Below the pieces are notes generated by a model. The model ran no database searches and was not told the origin of the DNA. It saw nothing but the letters and a program-made list of their open reading frames with translations. Positions 42,470 through 50,721 of a stretch of 64,000 nucleotides of DNA are shown piece after piece. The DNA comes from Pleurocapsa minor GSE-CHR-MK 17-07R (GTDB lineage: Bacteria > Chloroflexota > Anaerolineae > Aggregatilineales > Phototrophicaceae), in the NCBI GenBank assembly GCA_019359125.1, contig JAHHHY010000001.1:558001-622000 (forward strand), written 5' to 3'. A program made the position numbers and the translations under genes. The stretch's first letter is position 1, and each line of letters opens with the position of its first letter.

Positions 42470-43624
42470 CTACGGCTTCATCAAGGGATCGAACAGCCTG
42501 CGGTATTCTAACAAGGCACTGCGATCCGTCATACAGGCAATATAGTCAGCGATCACCCGCTCAACCGAATCGGCCCCAATACGGGCCGTATAGTCTGCGG
42601 GCAATTGCCGCGGGTCATCCTGAAACACGGTGAAAATCTGCTCCACGAAGCGTTCGGCCCGGCGCTGCATACGCAGTACGCGATACGATCTGTACATGTG
42701 CTCAAACAGGAAGTCTTTCAATTCCCGCGCGCGCAGCTTCATGGCCTCAGTATACGACACAACCCGTGGAGCACGCTGTACAGCTTCTGCATTCGCAGGC
42801 GAAAGGGCGGTAATCCGTCGGTCAGTTTCCTGCGTCACATCGGTCACAAACATGCCCACCAGCTCGCGAATCAGCACATGGCGGTCCGTTTCCGTCACAT
42901 GCGCGGATTCATTCCAGTCGATGGCCGCCACAACATCGCGCCAGACGGGCAGGTCCTTCAACATCGGCACCGTAATCAGCCCGGCGTTGATGCCATCATC
43001 CAGGTCATGCGCGCTGTATGCCAGTTCGTCGGCAAAGTCGGCAATCTGCGCTTCCAGGCTGGGGCCCAGCGCCGGGTCGAATCCCACCAGTTCGCCCACA
43101 TCCACCGAGGTTTCATGGCGGGCAATGCCATGCAGGGTATCCAATGTGAGATTCAGCCCGCTGAACCCATAGTAGCGCTGCTCTAGCAGCGTCACCACGC
43201 GATACGTCTGCATGTTGTGATTAAAGCCGCCCACACCCTGCATCATCTTGTTCAGGGCATCCTCGCCGGCATGGCCAAACGGCGGATGTCCCAGATCGTG
43301 GGCCAGGCAAATGGCCTCCACCAGGTCTTCGTTGGCGGCCAGCGCGCGCGCAATCGTGCGGCCAATCTGCGCCACTTCCAGCGTGTGCGTCAGGCGCGTA
43401 CGATAGTAATCCCCCTCATCGTTTACAAACACCTGTGTCTTGTATTCCAGGCGTCGAAACGCTGCCGAATGCAGGATACGGTCGCGGTCACGCTGAAAGG
43501 CAGTGCGGTGGGCAGATTCAGTTTCCGGAAAGGTGCGTCCCTGGCTGCGGATACTGGCGACCGCATATGGGGCCAGCGCTGCGGCCTCGCGGGCAGCCAG
43601 CGCTTCTCTCGTTAAAATTACCAA
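42470..43624 (-). CDS. dgt: Deoxyguanosine triphosphate triphosphohydrolase-like HD protein
   Basis: A 384-residue dNTPase of the HD superfamily. The metal site is seen as RLTHTLEVAQIGRT (His80), CLAHDLGHPPFGHAGE (His109-Asp110) and a later Asp in SAHDLDDG. The N-terminal ESAHRTAFQRDRDRILHSAAFRRLE is the family hallmark. These enzymes cut dNTPs to a nucleoside and triphosphate, adjusting dNTP pools and sometimes limiting phage. The length fits the shorter, broad-specificity dgt subtype. It leads an operon with the Ser/Thr kinase gene and is divergent from the coiled-coil gene. Confidence 0.9.
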   Translation of the reverse strand: MVILTREALAAREAAALAPYAVASIRSQGRTFPETESAHRTAFQRDRDRILHSAAFRRLEYKTQVFVNDEGDYYRTRLTHTLEVAQIGRTIARALAANEDLVEAICLAHDLGHPPFGHAGEDALNKMMQGVGGFNHNMQTYRVVTLLEQRYYGFSGLNLTLDTLHGIARHETSVDVGELVGFDPALGPSLEAQIADFADELAYSAHDLDDGINAGLITVPMLKDLPVWRDVVAAIDWNESAHVTETDRHVLIRELVGMFVTDVTQETDRRITALSPANAEAVQRAPRVVSYTEAMKLRARELKDFLFEHMYRSYRVLRMQRRAERFVEQIFTVFQDDPRQLPADYTARIGADSVERVIADYIACMTDRSALLEYRRLFDPLMKP

Positions 43625-43657
43625 TTGCGTCTTCTTTCTTCTAGTCGGCTGAAGGCA

Positions 43658-43666
43658 TGTTATAAT
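43658..43666 (+). promoter_or_regulatory. Extended -10 promoter element of the coiled-coil gene
   Basis: TG-T-TATAAT at 43658-43666 is a perfect extended -10 element 38 bases before the ATG at 43704. No clear -35 is seen at the expected place (CTTCTA at 43638-43643). Confidence 0.5.
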
Positions 43667-43703
43667 TCTACCCAGAATTTGGAGATGGTATGGAGCAGAC
43701 GGA

Positions 43704-45023
43704 ATGGATACTCAACAAACCATCCGCATGATTGAATGGTTGGACGAGGAACGGCGCAAGGACAAATCGGTCATTGCGACCCTTCAGGAACGTCTGTCCC
43801 AGCAGCAGGATGTCATTGACACGCTGATGCGCCGCCTGAACGGCATTGAATCTGACCAGGCCAGCCTGCGCGGGCAGGTCACCCCTGGCGGCAAGGACAG
43901 CGACCTGATCGATCAGGTGCGCCGCGAGATGAATCAACTGATTGAAGGCGTGGAGACCAAGCGTCTGAATGCAGAGCGCGAGGCTGAACGCCGCGCCGAG
44001 CTGGCGCGCGAGGCTGCTACCCGCCCCCTGCGCGAAATCACCGAGAAGCTGTCGCGCGTGGAGCGGCAAACAACCGAGCTTCCGGCGATGAACGTCGAGA
44101 AAGATCGCCTGTCCACGACCGTATCGTCGCTGCAACAGCGCGTGGAAGACCTGTACAAGCGGCTGGAAGAGCCGGACCGCCGCCTGGCCTTCCTCGAAGA
44201 GCAGCGCCGCACAGACTCGCGTCGTCTGTCAGAGCTGGAATCTGACCTGCCTGAAGTGCGCAAGAGCATCGAGGGTGTGAAGCCAAAAGTGCAGCTCATT
44301 GAGGACCTGTCGCTGCGCAACGAACGCAAGGTGCAGGAAGTCCAGTCGGGCGACCGCGAGCGCCGTGAGCAGATTCAGCAGTTTATCGATCAGCAGACGC
44401 TCATGCTTCAGCAGCGCGACCAGCAGATTGCCGAAGTGCTGAAGCGTTCGACCGAGTTTGACGAGGCCATGAAGCGCAATATGGAGCGCTTCGAGACATG
44501 GGCCGAAATCTACCGCGAGATGAAGCGCATCGTCGACGACTTTGAACGCATCGGTGACCGCCTCGAACGCCGTATCGTGGAAGTGGCCGAAATGCAGCGT
44601 CTCAGCGAAGACCGCTTCCGCCAGGAATGGAACGACTGGCGCAACGAAGACACCAAACGCTGGAAGACATTCACCCTGTCCACCGACGAAATCTGGAAGA
44701 CGCACGACCGCGATTTCGACAAGTTCACGCTGCGCATCAACGAGATCGAAACCCTGCTGCCCAACCTTCAGGACAGCCTGAACCGTATGTGGAATCTCGA
44801 ACGCGAACGCGCCCAGATGTACCGTGACAAGTATCAAGCGCTGCTGCTGGCCCACGATACCGCGTCTTCAGCGACGCTGTCTGCGCCATCCAGCCCCGGC
44901 CTGTTGTCGGGCAGTGCATCGTCCAGCGCATCGGGCAGTAGCAGTGATTTGAATCCACGCTCAACTGGCACCATGCCCGCACTCTCGAATGGCACGCCGC
45001 GACCGGGTGGCATCTCCAGCTAG
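43704..45023 (+). CDS. Long coiled-coil protein of unknown function
   Basis: A 439-residue protein that is almost wholly coiled coil from residue 10 to about 385, rich in Glu, Arg, Gln and Leu in heptad spacing (ATLQERLSQQQDVIDTLMRR, then repeated RR/EE stretches). The last 50 residues are Ser-rich and disordered. There is no signal peptide or membrane helix, so it is a cytoplasmic scaffold or filament-like protein. No catalytic motif is visible. It lies between dgt and selB with no obvious link in function; a large hairpin separates it from selB. Confidence 0.7.
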   Translation: MDTQQTIRMIEWLDEERRKDKSVIATLQERLSQQQDVIDTLMRRLNGIESDQASLRGQVTPGGKDSDLIDQVRREMNQLIEGVETKRLNAEREAERRAELAREAATRPLREITEKLSRVERQTTELPAMNVEKDRLSTTVSSLQQRVEDLYKRLEEPDRRLAFLEEQRRTDSRRLSELESDLPEVRKSIEGVKPKVQLIEDLSLRNERKVQEVQSGDRERREQIQQFIDQQTLMLQQRDQQIAEVLKRSTEFDEAMKRNMERFETWAEIYREMKRIVDDFERIGDRLERRIVEVAEMQRLSEDRFRQEWNDWRNEDTKRWKTFTLSTDEIWKTHDRDFDKFTLRINEIETLLPNLQDSLNRMWNLERERAQMYRDKYQALLLAHDTASSATLSAPSSPGLLSGSASSSASGSSSDLNPRSTGTMPALSNGTPRPGGISS

Positions 45024-45033
45024 ACTTTCAACA

Positions 45034-45074
45034 CATCCTGCGCCCGCTGCGAACATCTCCGCAGGCGCAGGATG
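45034..45074 (+). other. Stem-loop between the coiled-coil gene and selB
   Basis: CATCCTGCGC (45034-45043) pairs with GCGCAGGATG (45065-45074); an inner helix CTGCG/CGCAG (45047-45051 with 45060-45064) continues it after a 3-nt bulge, with an 8-nt loop. It lacks a T-run, so it is either a weak terminator or part of the selB leader. Confidence 0.65.
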
Positions 45075-45120
45075 ACTTTCAGCATAGCCTCCCGCACAAA
45101 AAGTTCAGTGAGCTACCCCC

Positions 45121-47010
45121 ATGCGCGTTGTCGCCACAGCCGGTCACGTCGATCACGGAAAATCCAGCCTTGTCCAGCGTCTCACCGGCACCGACCCGGA
45201 TCGCCTGGCCGAGGAAAAAGCACGCGGCATGACCATCGACCTCGGCTTTGCGCTGTGGTCCCTGCCCGATGGCGAACATATCGGGCTGATTGACGTGCCC
45301 GGCCATCGCGACTTTATCGGCAACATGCTGGCTGGCGTGGGCGGCATCGACGCTGCCCTGCTGATCGTCGCGGCAGACGAAGGCGTCATGCCGCAAACGG
45401 CGGAGCACCTGGCCATTCTCGACCTGCTGGGCGTGGAGCACGGGATTGTCGTCATCACCAAATGCGACCTTGTGGATGATGAAATGGTCGCGCTGGTGAT
45501 GTCTGAAGTCCATGACAGGCTGGCGGGGACCGCGCTGAAGGATGCGCCGATGGTGGCGGTTTCTGCAAGAACGGGCATGGGCATCGACCACCTGAATCAG
45601 GAGATGATGACGCTGGTCAGCAGGCTGCCGACTGACCCGGCGGGTGCATCCGTCCGGCTTTCGGTCGACCGCGTCTTTACGCTGACCGGCTTTGGCACTG
45701 TGGTCACTGGCACGCTGCTCGGCGGCAGCCTGTCTGTTGGCGATCAAGTGACCGTGTATCCGGAAGGCCTGTCGGCGCGCATTCGCGGCCTGCACCATCA
45801 CGGACAGCCGGTGCAGACCGCCTCTCCAGGCCAGCGCACCGCGGTCAACCTGACAGGCGTGGAAAAAGCTCAGCTCCGTCGTGGCCAGACGATTGGCATG
45901 CCGAACACCTTCAGCCCGACCACCCGTCTCACGGCATGGCTGCGCTGCCTGCCGGATGCCCCGTTTCCCATCCGTCACAACGCGCAGGTGCGCCTGTTTC
46001 ATCATGCCGCGGATGTGCTGGGGCGGGTGCGGCTGGTCGAAGGCGAACGCCTGGAGCCAGACGCAGAAGCATGGGCGCAGATCGAGCTGGAGCAGCCGAT
46101 CGTTGCCACTTTTGGGGACCGTTTCGTCCTGCGCATGCCCTCTCCCGAATACACACTGGGCGGCGGCATACTTTACGAGGCGCAGTCCCCACGCAGAATA
46201 AAACGCGGCGATGTGAGCAAACTTCAGCAGTTGGACAGCTTGCGCACAGGCAGCGAGAATACCCGTCTGATTGAGGGGACCAACGGCACGCACCCCGTCA
46301 CGCTGGAGGCGCTGCGCAAAAGCCTCGGCATCGCGCCGGACAAGCTGAATGCTGAGCTGGATGCCGCATTGTCTGCTGGACGGGTGTATCAGATCGCGGG
46401 GGACCGTTTCTGGTCAGCCAATGCAGTCAACCAGCTTGTCGAACGGATGGTCACGCTGCTCACTGCCTTTCACCAGGCGAATCCGCTTCGGGCGAGCATC
46501 CCGCGCGAGGAACTGCGCCAGGCGCTGGGCATCGACAATGCGGTGCTGCTATGGGCCGTGGAGCATTTCGACCTGTTCACGCTCGCACCCGCACAGAAGA
46601 TTGCGCTGGCCAGCCACACCATTCAGTTTTCACATGAGCAGCAGGGCCGGGCCGACGCGCTGATGGCTGCCCTTCTGGAAGCGCCGTCTACGCCACCATC
46701 ACCGACGGAGTGTGCGCAGCGCTTTGGCGAAGACGTGCTGCTCGGCCTGACGGAACGCGGAGAGGTGACGCGCATTTCGCCAGAAGTGCTCTTTGCCACG
46801 CAGGCCTATGAGTCCTTCAGGGCAGAGGTCCTGCGGCTGCTCTTCGCTCAGGGCGAGCTGAGCACAGCGACGGTGCGCGACCTGCTGGGCACGTCGCGCA
46901 AATATGCCATCGCGCTGCTGGAACACATGGACGCGATCGGCCTGACCAGGCGCGCGGGTGACTTGCGTGTGGCAGGCCACCAGGCTACACAGGCAGCTCC
47001 CCCACGTTGA
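45121..47010 (+). CDS. selB: Selenocysteine-specific elongation factor SelB
   Basis: A 629-residue SelB of normal length. The GTPase part begins ATAGHVDHGKSSLVQRLTG (G1, residues 8-15), has GMTIDLGFA (G2), DVPGHRDFIGNML (G3) and TKCDL (G4), as in SelB rather than EF-Tu. Domains 2-3 follow to about residue 350, and the C-terminal 260 residues form winged helices that in SelB bind the SECIS hairpin of the mRNA. It delivers selenocysteyl-tRNA to UGA codons. selA, selD and tRNA-Sec are not in the window. The start is ATG 45121. Its last 26 bases overlap murA on the other strand. Confidence 0.93.
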   Translation: MRVVATAGHVDHGKSSLVQRLTGTDPDRLAEEKARGMTIDLGFALWSLPDGEHIGLIDVPGHRDFIGNMLAGVGGIDAALLIVAADEGVMPQTAEHLAILDLLGVEHGIVVITKCDLVDDEMVALVMSEVHDRLAGTALKDAPMVAVSARTGMGIDHLNQEMMTLVSRLPTDPAGASVRLSVDRVFTLTGFGTVVTGTLLGGSLSVGDQVTVYPEGLSARIRGLHHHGQPVQTASPGQRTAVNLTGVEKAQLRRGQTIGMPNTFSPTTRLTAWLRCLPDAPFPIRHNAQVRLFHHAADVLGRVRLVEGERLEPDAEAWAQIELEQPIVATFGDRFVLRMPSPEYTLGGGILYEAQSPRRIKRGDVSKLQQLDSLRTGSENTRLIEGTNGTHPVTLEALRKSLGIAPDKLNAELDAALSAGRVYQIAGDRFWSANAVNQLVERMVTLLTAFHQANPLRASIPREELRQALGIDNAVLLWAVEHFDLFTLAPAQKIALASHTIQFSHEQQGRADALMAALLEAPSTPPSPTECAQRFGEDVLLGLTERGEVTRISPEVLFATQAYESFRAEVLRLLFAQGELSTATVRDLLGTSRKYAIALLEHMDAIGLTRRAGDLRVAGHQATQAAPPR

Positions 47011-48286
47011 TGCGCACGATATTCGCGCCTACCGCATTCAGCTTTTCCTCGACGCGCTCATAGCCCTTGTCGATCTGCTGGATATTTGAGATGCGCGTTT
47101 CGCCTTTTGCGGCCAGCGCGGCCAGCAGCAGCGCCATACCTGCGCGGATATCCGGGCTGGAGATGTGCGCCGCCCCATGTAACTGCGCTGGCCCCTGCAC
47201 CAGCACCCGGTGCGGGTCGCATAAGGTGATGCGCGCGCCCAGCCGCACCAGCTTGTCGGTGAAGAAGAAGCGGCTTTCATACATCCAGTCGTGAAACAGC
47301 ACGGAGCCCGCGCTCACCGTGGCAATCACCAGCGCGATGCTCATCAGGTCTGGCGGAAAGGCCGGCCATGGCTGCGCCTTGATAATCGGAATACGATTCC
47401 CCAGGTCCGGCACAATCGTCATCGGCTGGTGGGCGGGCACATATACATCTTCACCGCGCGTCTCAAAGCTGACGCCGAGCCGCTCGAACACCAGCGCGAT
47501 CATCTCCAGGTGCTGCGGGTCAGCGTCTTTAATCAGCAGGTCACCGCCAGTGACAGCCGCCGCGCCAATATAGCTGCCCACCTCCATGAAGTCCGCGCCG
47601 ACGCGTGCCTCACATCCGTGCAGCCTGTCCACGCCCGTGATGATCAGCCGATTGGAGCCCACACCCTCGATCTGCGCGCCCATCTTGTTCAGCATCACGC
47701 ACAGGTCCTGCACGTGGGGCTCACTGGCCGCATTTTTGAGGATGGTGGTGCCTTTGGCCAGCACTGCGGCCAACAGCGCGTTTTCAGTCGCTGTCACGCT
47801 CGCTTCCGTCAGCAGGATATCGGCGCCCGTCAGCCCATGCGCAGACATATCGAACGCCGTGCCGTCATAGTCAACTACGGCGCCCATCTTGCGCAGCGCT
47901 GCGATATGCTGGTCCAGCCTGCGCTCGCCAATCGCGTCTCCGCCCGGCAGCGGCAGATACACCGCCCCGGCACGTGCCAGCATCGGCCCGGCCAGCACGA
48001 TACTCGCGCGCAGCTTCTGCGCCAGCGCCTTGTCCACCCGCGTGGACGTTATCTGACGGGCATGCACGCGCAGCGTCTTCGGCGCAGTCCACGTGACCTC
48101 CGCCCCCAATGACCGTAGAATATCGGCCAGCACGCGCACATCGCCAATGTCCGGCATATTGTGCAGCACGACAGGTTCTTCCGTCAGCAGGCACGCGGGC
48201 AGCATTTTGAGCGCCGCGTTTTTGTTTCCGCTTACGGAGATTTCCCCACTCAGGCGGTGTCCGCCTTCAATCACAAATTCCTGCAT
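46985..48286 (-). CDS. murA: UDP-N-acetylglucosamine 1-carboxyvinyltransferase (MurA), Asp at position 117
   Basis: A 433-residue MurA of normal length. SVSGNKNAALKMLPACLL holds the catalytic Lys22, and YESRFFFTDKLVRLGA is conserved near the C-terminus. The active-site loop reads LPLPGGDAIGERRLDQH: the Cys that most MurA proteins have (Cys115 in E. coli, in PGGC) is Asp117 here. MurA transfers enolpyruvate from PEP to UDP-GlcNAc, the first committed step of peptidoglycan synthesis. The Cys-to-Asp change keeps activity but prevents alkylation by fosfomycin in Mycobacterium and Chlamydia. It begins seven bases after the DUF62 gene. Confidence 0.95.
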   Translation of the reverse strand: MQEFVIEGGHRLSGEISVSGNKNAALKMLPACLLTEEPVVLHNMPDIGDVRVLADILRSLGAEVTWTAPKTLRVHARQITSTRVDKALAQKLRASIVLAGPMLARAGAVYLPLPGGDAIGERRLDQHIAALRKMGAVVDYDGTAFDMSAHGLTGADILLTEASVTATENALLAAVLAKGTTILKNAASEPHVQDLCVMLNKMGAQIEGVGSNRLIITGVDRLHGCEARVGADFMEVGSYIGAAAVTGGDLLIKDADPQHLEMIALVFERLGVSFETRGEDVYVPAHQPMTIVPDLGNRIPIIKAQPWPAFPPDLMSIALVIATVSAGSVLFHDWMYESRFFFTDKLVRLGARITLCDPHRVLVQGPAQLHGAAHISSPDIRAGMALLLAALAAKGETRISNIQQIDKGYERVEEKLNAVGANIVRINVGELPV

Positions 48287-48293
48287 TTCCCGC

Positions 48294-49145
48294 CTATCTG
48301 TTGAAGGAGAGCAGCACGGGGTCCCCTACCGAGATGCCAAGCGCCTCGGCCGCGCTGCCCTGACGAACCGCAATTTCGAGAAACCCATCACTGCTGATTA
48401 GCGCCAGCGGCTGATGCAGTGGCGCTGACGCATACGAACGTTCGATGCGCGGCATCACATGTTTACGCACTTCCACCGTGGCACTGGCCGGAATCTCCAG
48501 GTGCCTGCCGCGGTCGACACCAAACGCCAGCGTGATCGACAGGCTGTCATTGGCAGCCCACTCCACCCGCCCGATGCTGGTAATCAGATTGCCAAAGCGA
48601 TCGATGTGAATCACCTCGCCAATCAGCGAATCTTTCTTCATGCTCATGGTCGGCTGCGACAGCCGCACCATGTCGTGCACTGCCGGCCCCATGTCGTGCA
48701 GGCGCGCATGGTGCGCCAGATGCGCCGCTGCCGGGGCAAAAATATCGCGCCCATGAAAGGTGTTGCTCACATGCGCCAGCCGATACTGTGAGTTTACCAG
48801 CACAACCGCAGTGTAGTTATCCATGTCAGACAGCATATAGCTCAGCACGCCGTTATCCGGTGCGACAAACGTATACTCCCCGGCCTGAACCGCCAGCGCC
48901 CGCCGTGCCGAGCCGACCCCGGGGTCGACCACCACCAGGAACACCGTGCCCGGCGGAAAATAGCGATAGGCATTGGCGAGCAGGAAGGCCCCTTCACGGA
49001 CATTCTGCGGCTGCACCGCGTGCGTCAGGTCAATCAGGCGGGCCGTCGGGCAGATGTCGAGCAGCACCCCTTTCATCACCCCAACATAGGTATCGCTCGT
49101 CCCGAAATCCGTTAGCAGGGCGATGACAGGCGCTGAAGCGGTCAT
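48294..49145 (-). CDS. SAM hydroxide adenosyltransferase (DUF62 family)
   Basis: A 283-residue protein of the DUF62 family. Characteristic segments are ALLTDFGTSDTYVGVMKGV, DLTHAVQPQNVREGAFLL and VVVDPGVGSARRALA, followed by FVAPDNGVLSYML; the Asp of the first segment and DPGVG belong to the SAM-binding site. Characterised members split S-adenosylmethionine into adenosine and methionine with water, and the fluorinase/chlorinase enzymes are relatives. The ATG at 49145 is preferred to an in-frame TTG at 49187, which would overlap the his promoter. It is co-transcribed with murA and divergent from the his operon. Confidence 0.88.
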   Translation of the reverse strand: MTASAPVIALLTDFGTSDTYVGVMKGVLLDICPTARLIDLTHAVQPQNVREGAFLLANAYRYFPPGTVFLVVVDPGVGSARRALAVQAGEYTFVAPDNGVLSYMLSDMDNYTAVVLVNSQYRLAHVSNTFHGRDIFAPAAAHLAHHARLHDMGPAVHDMVRLSQPTMSMKKDSLIGEVIHIDRFGNLITSIGRVEWAANDSLSITLAFGVDRGRHLEIPASATVEVRKHVMPRIERSYASAPLHQPLALISSDGFLEIAVRQGSAAEALGISVGDPVLLSFNR

Positions 49146-49166
49146 AGTGGCTGCACTTTCTCGTGT

Positions 49167-49195
49167 TTGACAACCGAATATACCCAAATTATACT
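49167..49195 (+). promoter_or_regulatory. Promoter of the his operon
   Basis: TTGACA (49167-49172), a 17-base spacer and TATACT (49190-49195) form the best promoter match in the window. Transcription would begin near 49202, leaving about 14 nt before the leader-peptide Shine-Dalgarno AGGGA (49216-49220). Confidence 0.85.
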
Positions 49196-49225
49196 ACGCA
49201 CCATTGTCAGCGTGCAGGGACCATC

Positions 49226-49294
49226 ATGATCGGCTTGCATCATGCGCATCAGCATATGTCTCCCGCCCCACAGGTGTACGCCTCTGGAAGCTGA
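49226..49294 (+). CDS. His-operon leader peptide (histidine-rich, 22 codons)
   Basis: A short frame starting at ATG 49226, five bases after AGGGA, begins MIGLHHAHQHMS and ends at TGA 49292-49294. Four of six consecutive codons (49238-49255) are His, in a region with no other explanation. It lies in the mRNA leader between the his promoter and a strong terminator ahead of hisH. By analogy with hisL of enteric bacteria, slow decoding of the His codons when charged tRNA-His is scarce would let transcription continue. The sequence is not related to HisL; only the arrangement is shared. It is too short to be found by size-based gene callers. Confidence 0.85.
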   Translation: MIGLHHAHQHMSPAPQVYASGS

Positions 49295-49358
49295 TGCAAC
49301 ACGCGAATTCGCTGCTCAGTCGATCCCCGTCCATCTGTGACGGGGATTTTTGTTTTTC
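49246..49358 (+). promoter_or_regulatory. Transcription attenuator of the his operon
   Basis: Within the leader, GCATCAGC (49246-49253, inside the His codons) is perfectly complementary to GCTGATGC (49290-49297, over the leader stop codon), an 8-bp 1:2 pairing that a ribosome stalled at His would disrupt. The freed CTGA-T-GCA (49291-49298) can pair instead with TGCTCAG (49313-49319), next to the terminator. The terminator is ATCCCCGTC (49323-49331) with GACGGGGAT (49339-49347), followed by TTTTTGTTTTT. The alternative pairing does not overlap the terminator arm, so the exact antiterminator is unresolved. Confidence 0.75.
49323..49358 (+). terminator. Attenuator terminator ahead of hisH
   Basis: A perfect 9-bp GC-rich stem with a 7-nt loop and a ten-base T-rich tail, ending 26 bases before the hisH ATG. 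Its place inside the leader, not at a gene end, marks it as an attenuator. Confidence 0.92.
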
Positions 49359-49383
49359 TCTCAGGAAGGCGGTGCAATTTCTC

Positions 49384-49998
49384 ATGCTCGCAGTCATCGA
49401 TTACGGCGCAGGCAATCTGCGCAGTGTGCTGCATGCCCTCGGCCACCTGGGCGCAGAAAACCTGCGTCTGGTGCGCACCCCCCACGAAATGAAAGGGGCG
49501 ACGAAAGTTATCCTGCCCGGCGTCGGGGCGTTTGGCGCCGGCATGCAGCAGCTTCATGCGCAGGATCTGGTGGGCGCGCTGCGCGATGCCGTACATATTG
49601 GTATCCCTTTCCTGGGCATCTGTCTTGGCATGCAGTTCCTGTTTGAATACAGCGATGAAATGGGACAGCACGAAGGGCTTGGCCTGCTGAAAGGCCACGT
49701 CACGCGCTTCACTGGCATCGAGCCGCTGAAGGTGCCGCACATGGGCTGGAACCAGCTGGTGACCACCCGTCCCAGCCCGCTGCTGGCGGGCCTGCCGGAC
49801 GACGCGTATGCCTATTTCGTGCACAGCTACTACTGCGTGCCGTCGCAGCCCGAAGACGTGCTGGTCACCTGCGACTATGGCTTCCCATTCACAGCCGGGG
49901 TGCAGCGCGACAATATCTATGGCGTGCAGTTTCACCCTGAAAAGAGCCAGCGCACCGGCCTGCAAATCCTGAAGAATTTCCTGGAGATGCCAGAATGA
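49384..49998 (+). CDS. hisH: Imidazole glycerol phosphate synthase, glutaminase subunit HisH
   Basis: A 204-residue class I glutamine amidotransferase. It opens AVIDYGAGNLRSVLHAL, has the nucleophile loop FLGICLGMQFLFE (Cys of GICLG), and the His-Glu pair in GVQFHPEKSQ. HisH makes ammonia from glutamine and passes it through the HisF barrel. The ATG at 49384 fits the family N-terminus; an in-frame GTG at 49372 is a possible alternative closer to AGGAAGG. It is the first structural gene after the attenuator and overlaps hisA by four bases. Confidence 0.95.
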   Translation: MLAVIDYGAGNLRSVLHALGHLGAENLRLVRTPHEMKGATKVILPGVGAFGAGMQQLHAQDLVGALRDAVHIGIPFLGICLGMQFLFEYSDEMGQHEGLGLLKGHVTRFTGIEPLKVPHMGWNQLVTTRPSPLLAGLPDDAYAYFVHSYYCVPSQPEDVLVTCDYGFPFTAGVQRDNIYGVQFHPEKSQRTGLQILKNFLEMPE

Positions 49999-50717
49999 TC
50001 ATTTTCCCTGCTATTGACCTGCGCGGCGGCAAAGTCGTGCGCCTGAGAGAGGGCGATCCAGATCGCCAGAAAACCTTCAGCGATGACCCGGTAGCTGCCG
50101 CACAGCGCTGGATTGACGAAGGCGCGCAGTGGATTCACGTCGTCAATCTGGACGGCGCGTTTGGCGAGGCCAGCGACAACCTGAGCGTGATTGAACGCAT
50201 CGCCGGTCTGTCGGCACGGGTGCAGATGGGTGGCGGCCTGCGCGATGCGGCCAGCGTCGCCCACGTGCTTGACCTGGGCGTCTCACGCGCCATTATCGGC
50301 ACAGCGGCCGTGCAGAATCCAGCGATGCTGGGCCCGCTGGTGACACGTTTTGGCGTGCAGGCCATCGGCGTGGCGCTGGATATCCGCAAAGGCAGCGTGA
50401 CCACCCACGGCTGGCAGCAAAGCACCGGCCAATCCCCGGTTGCTATGGCCGAGACGATGCGTCAGCAGGGCGTGCAGTGGGTCCTGTTCACCGATGTCGA
50501 ACGCGACGGTGGACTGCAAGGCTCCAACGTCGAATCCACCATCGGGCTGGGCCGGGCCACTGGCATGAAAATTATCGCGTCGGGCGGCGTGACCACGCTG
50601 GACGAGATTGAAACCCTGGCCGCTTCAGGCGCAGTTGCCGGGGCTGTCATTGGCATGGCGCTGTACGAAAATCGTCTCTCGCTGGCAGACTGCATTAGCG
50701 CAGCACGAAAGGGTTAA
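49995..50717 (+). CDS. hisA: ProFAR isomerase HisA
   Basis: A 240-residue TIM barrel. [18 protein letters not shown] is the N-terminal hallmark with the first catalytic Asp; [11 protein letters not shown] and [12 protein letters not shown] are the two phosphate-binding loops, and the second catalytic Asp is in [10 protein letters not shown]. HisA opens the ribose of ProFAR by an Amadori rearrangement to PRFAR. In some lineages one enzyme (PriA) also does the TrpF step; this cannot be excluded from sequence alone. It overlaps hisH (ATGA) and is followed by hisF after four bases. Confidence 0.94.
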   Translation: MIIFPAIDLRGGKVVRLREGDPDRQKTFSDDPVAAAQRWIDEGAQWIHVVNLDGAFGEASDNLSVIERIAGLSARVQMGGGLRDAASVAHVLDLGVSRAIIGTAAVQNPAMLGPLVTRFGVQAIGVALDIRKGSVTTHGWQQSTGQSPVAMAETMRQQGVQWVLFTDVERDGGLQGSNVESTIGLGRATGMKIIASGGVTTLDEIETLAASGAVAGAVIGMALYENRLSLADCISAARKG

Positions 50718-50721
50718 CCTC

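Noticed and set aside
45034-45074. Possible SECIS element before selB
   Set aside because: There is no in-frame UGA selenocysteine codon just upstream and the loop lacks the usual G and U bases. Kept only as a stem-loop of unknown role.
49204-49383. 60-codon N-terminal extension of HisH
   Set aside because: The open frame from 49204 would cross the attenuator terminator and encodes no HisH-like sequence before residue 61; HisH proteins begin at the ATG at 49384.
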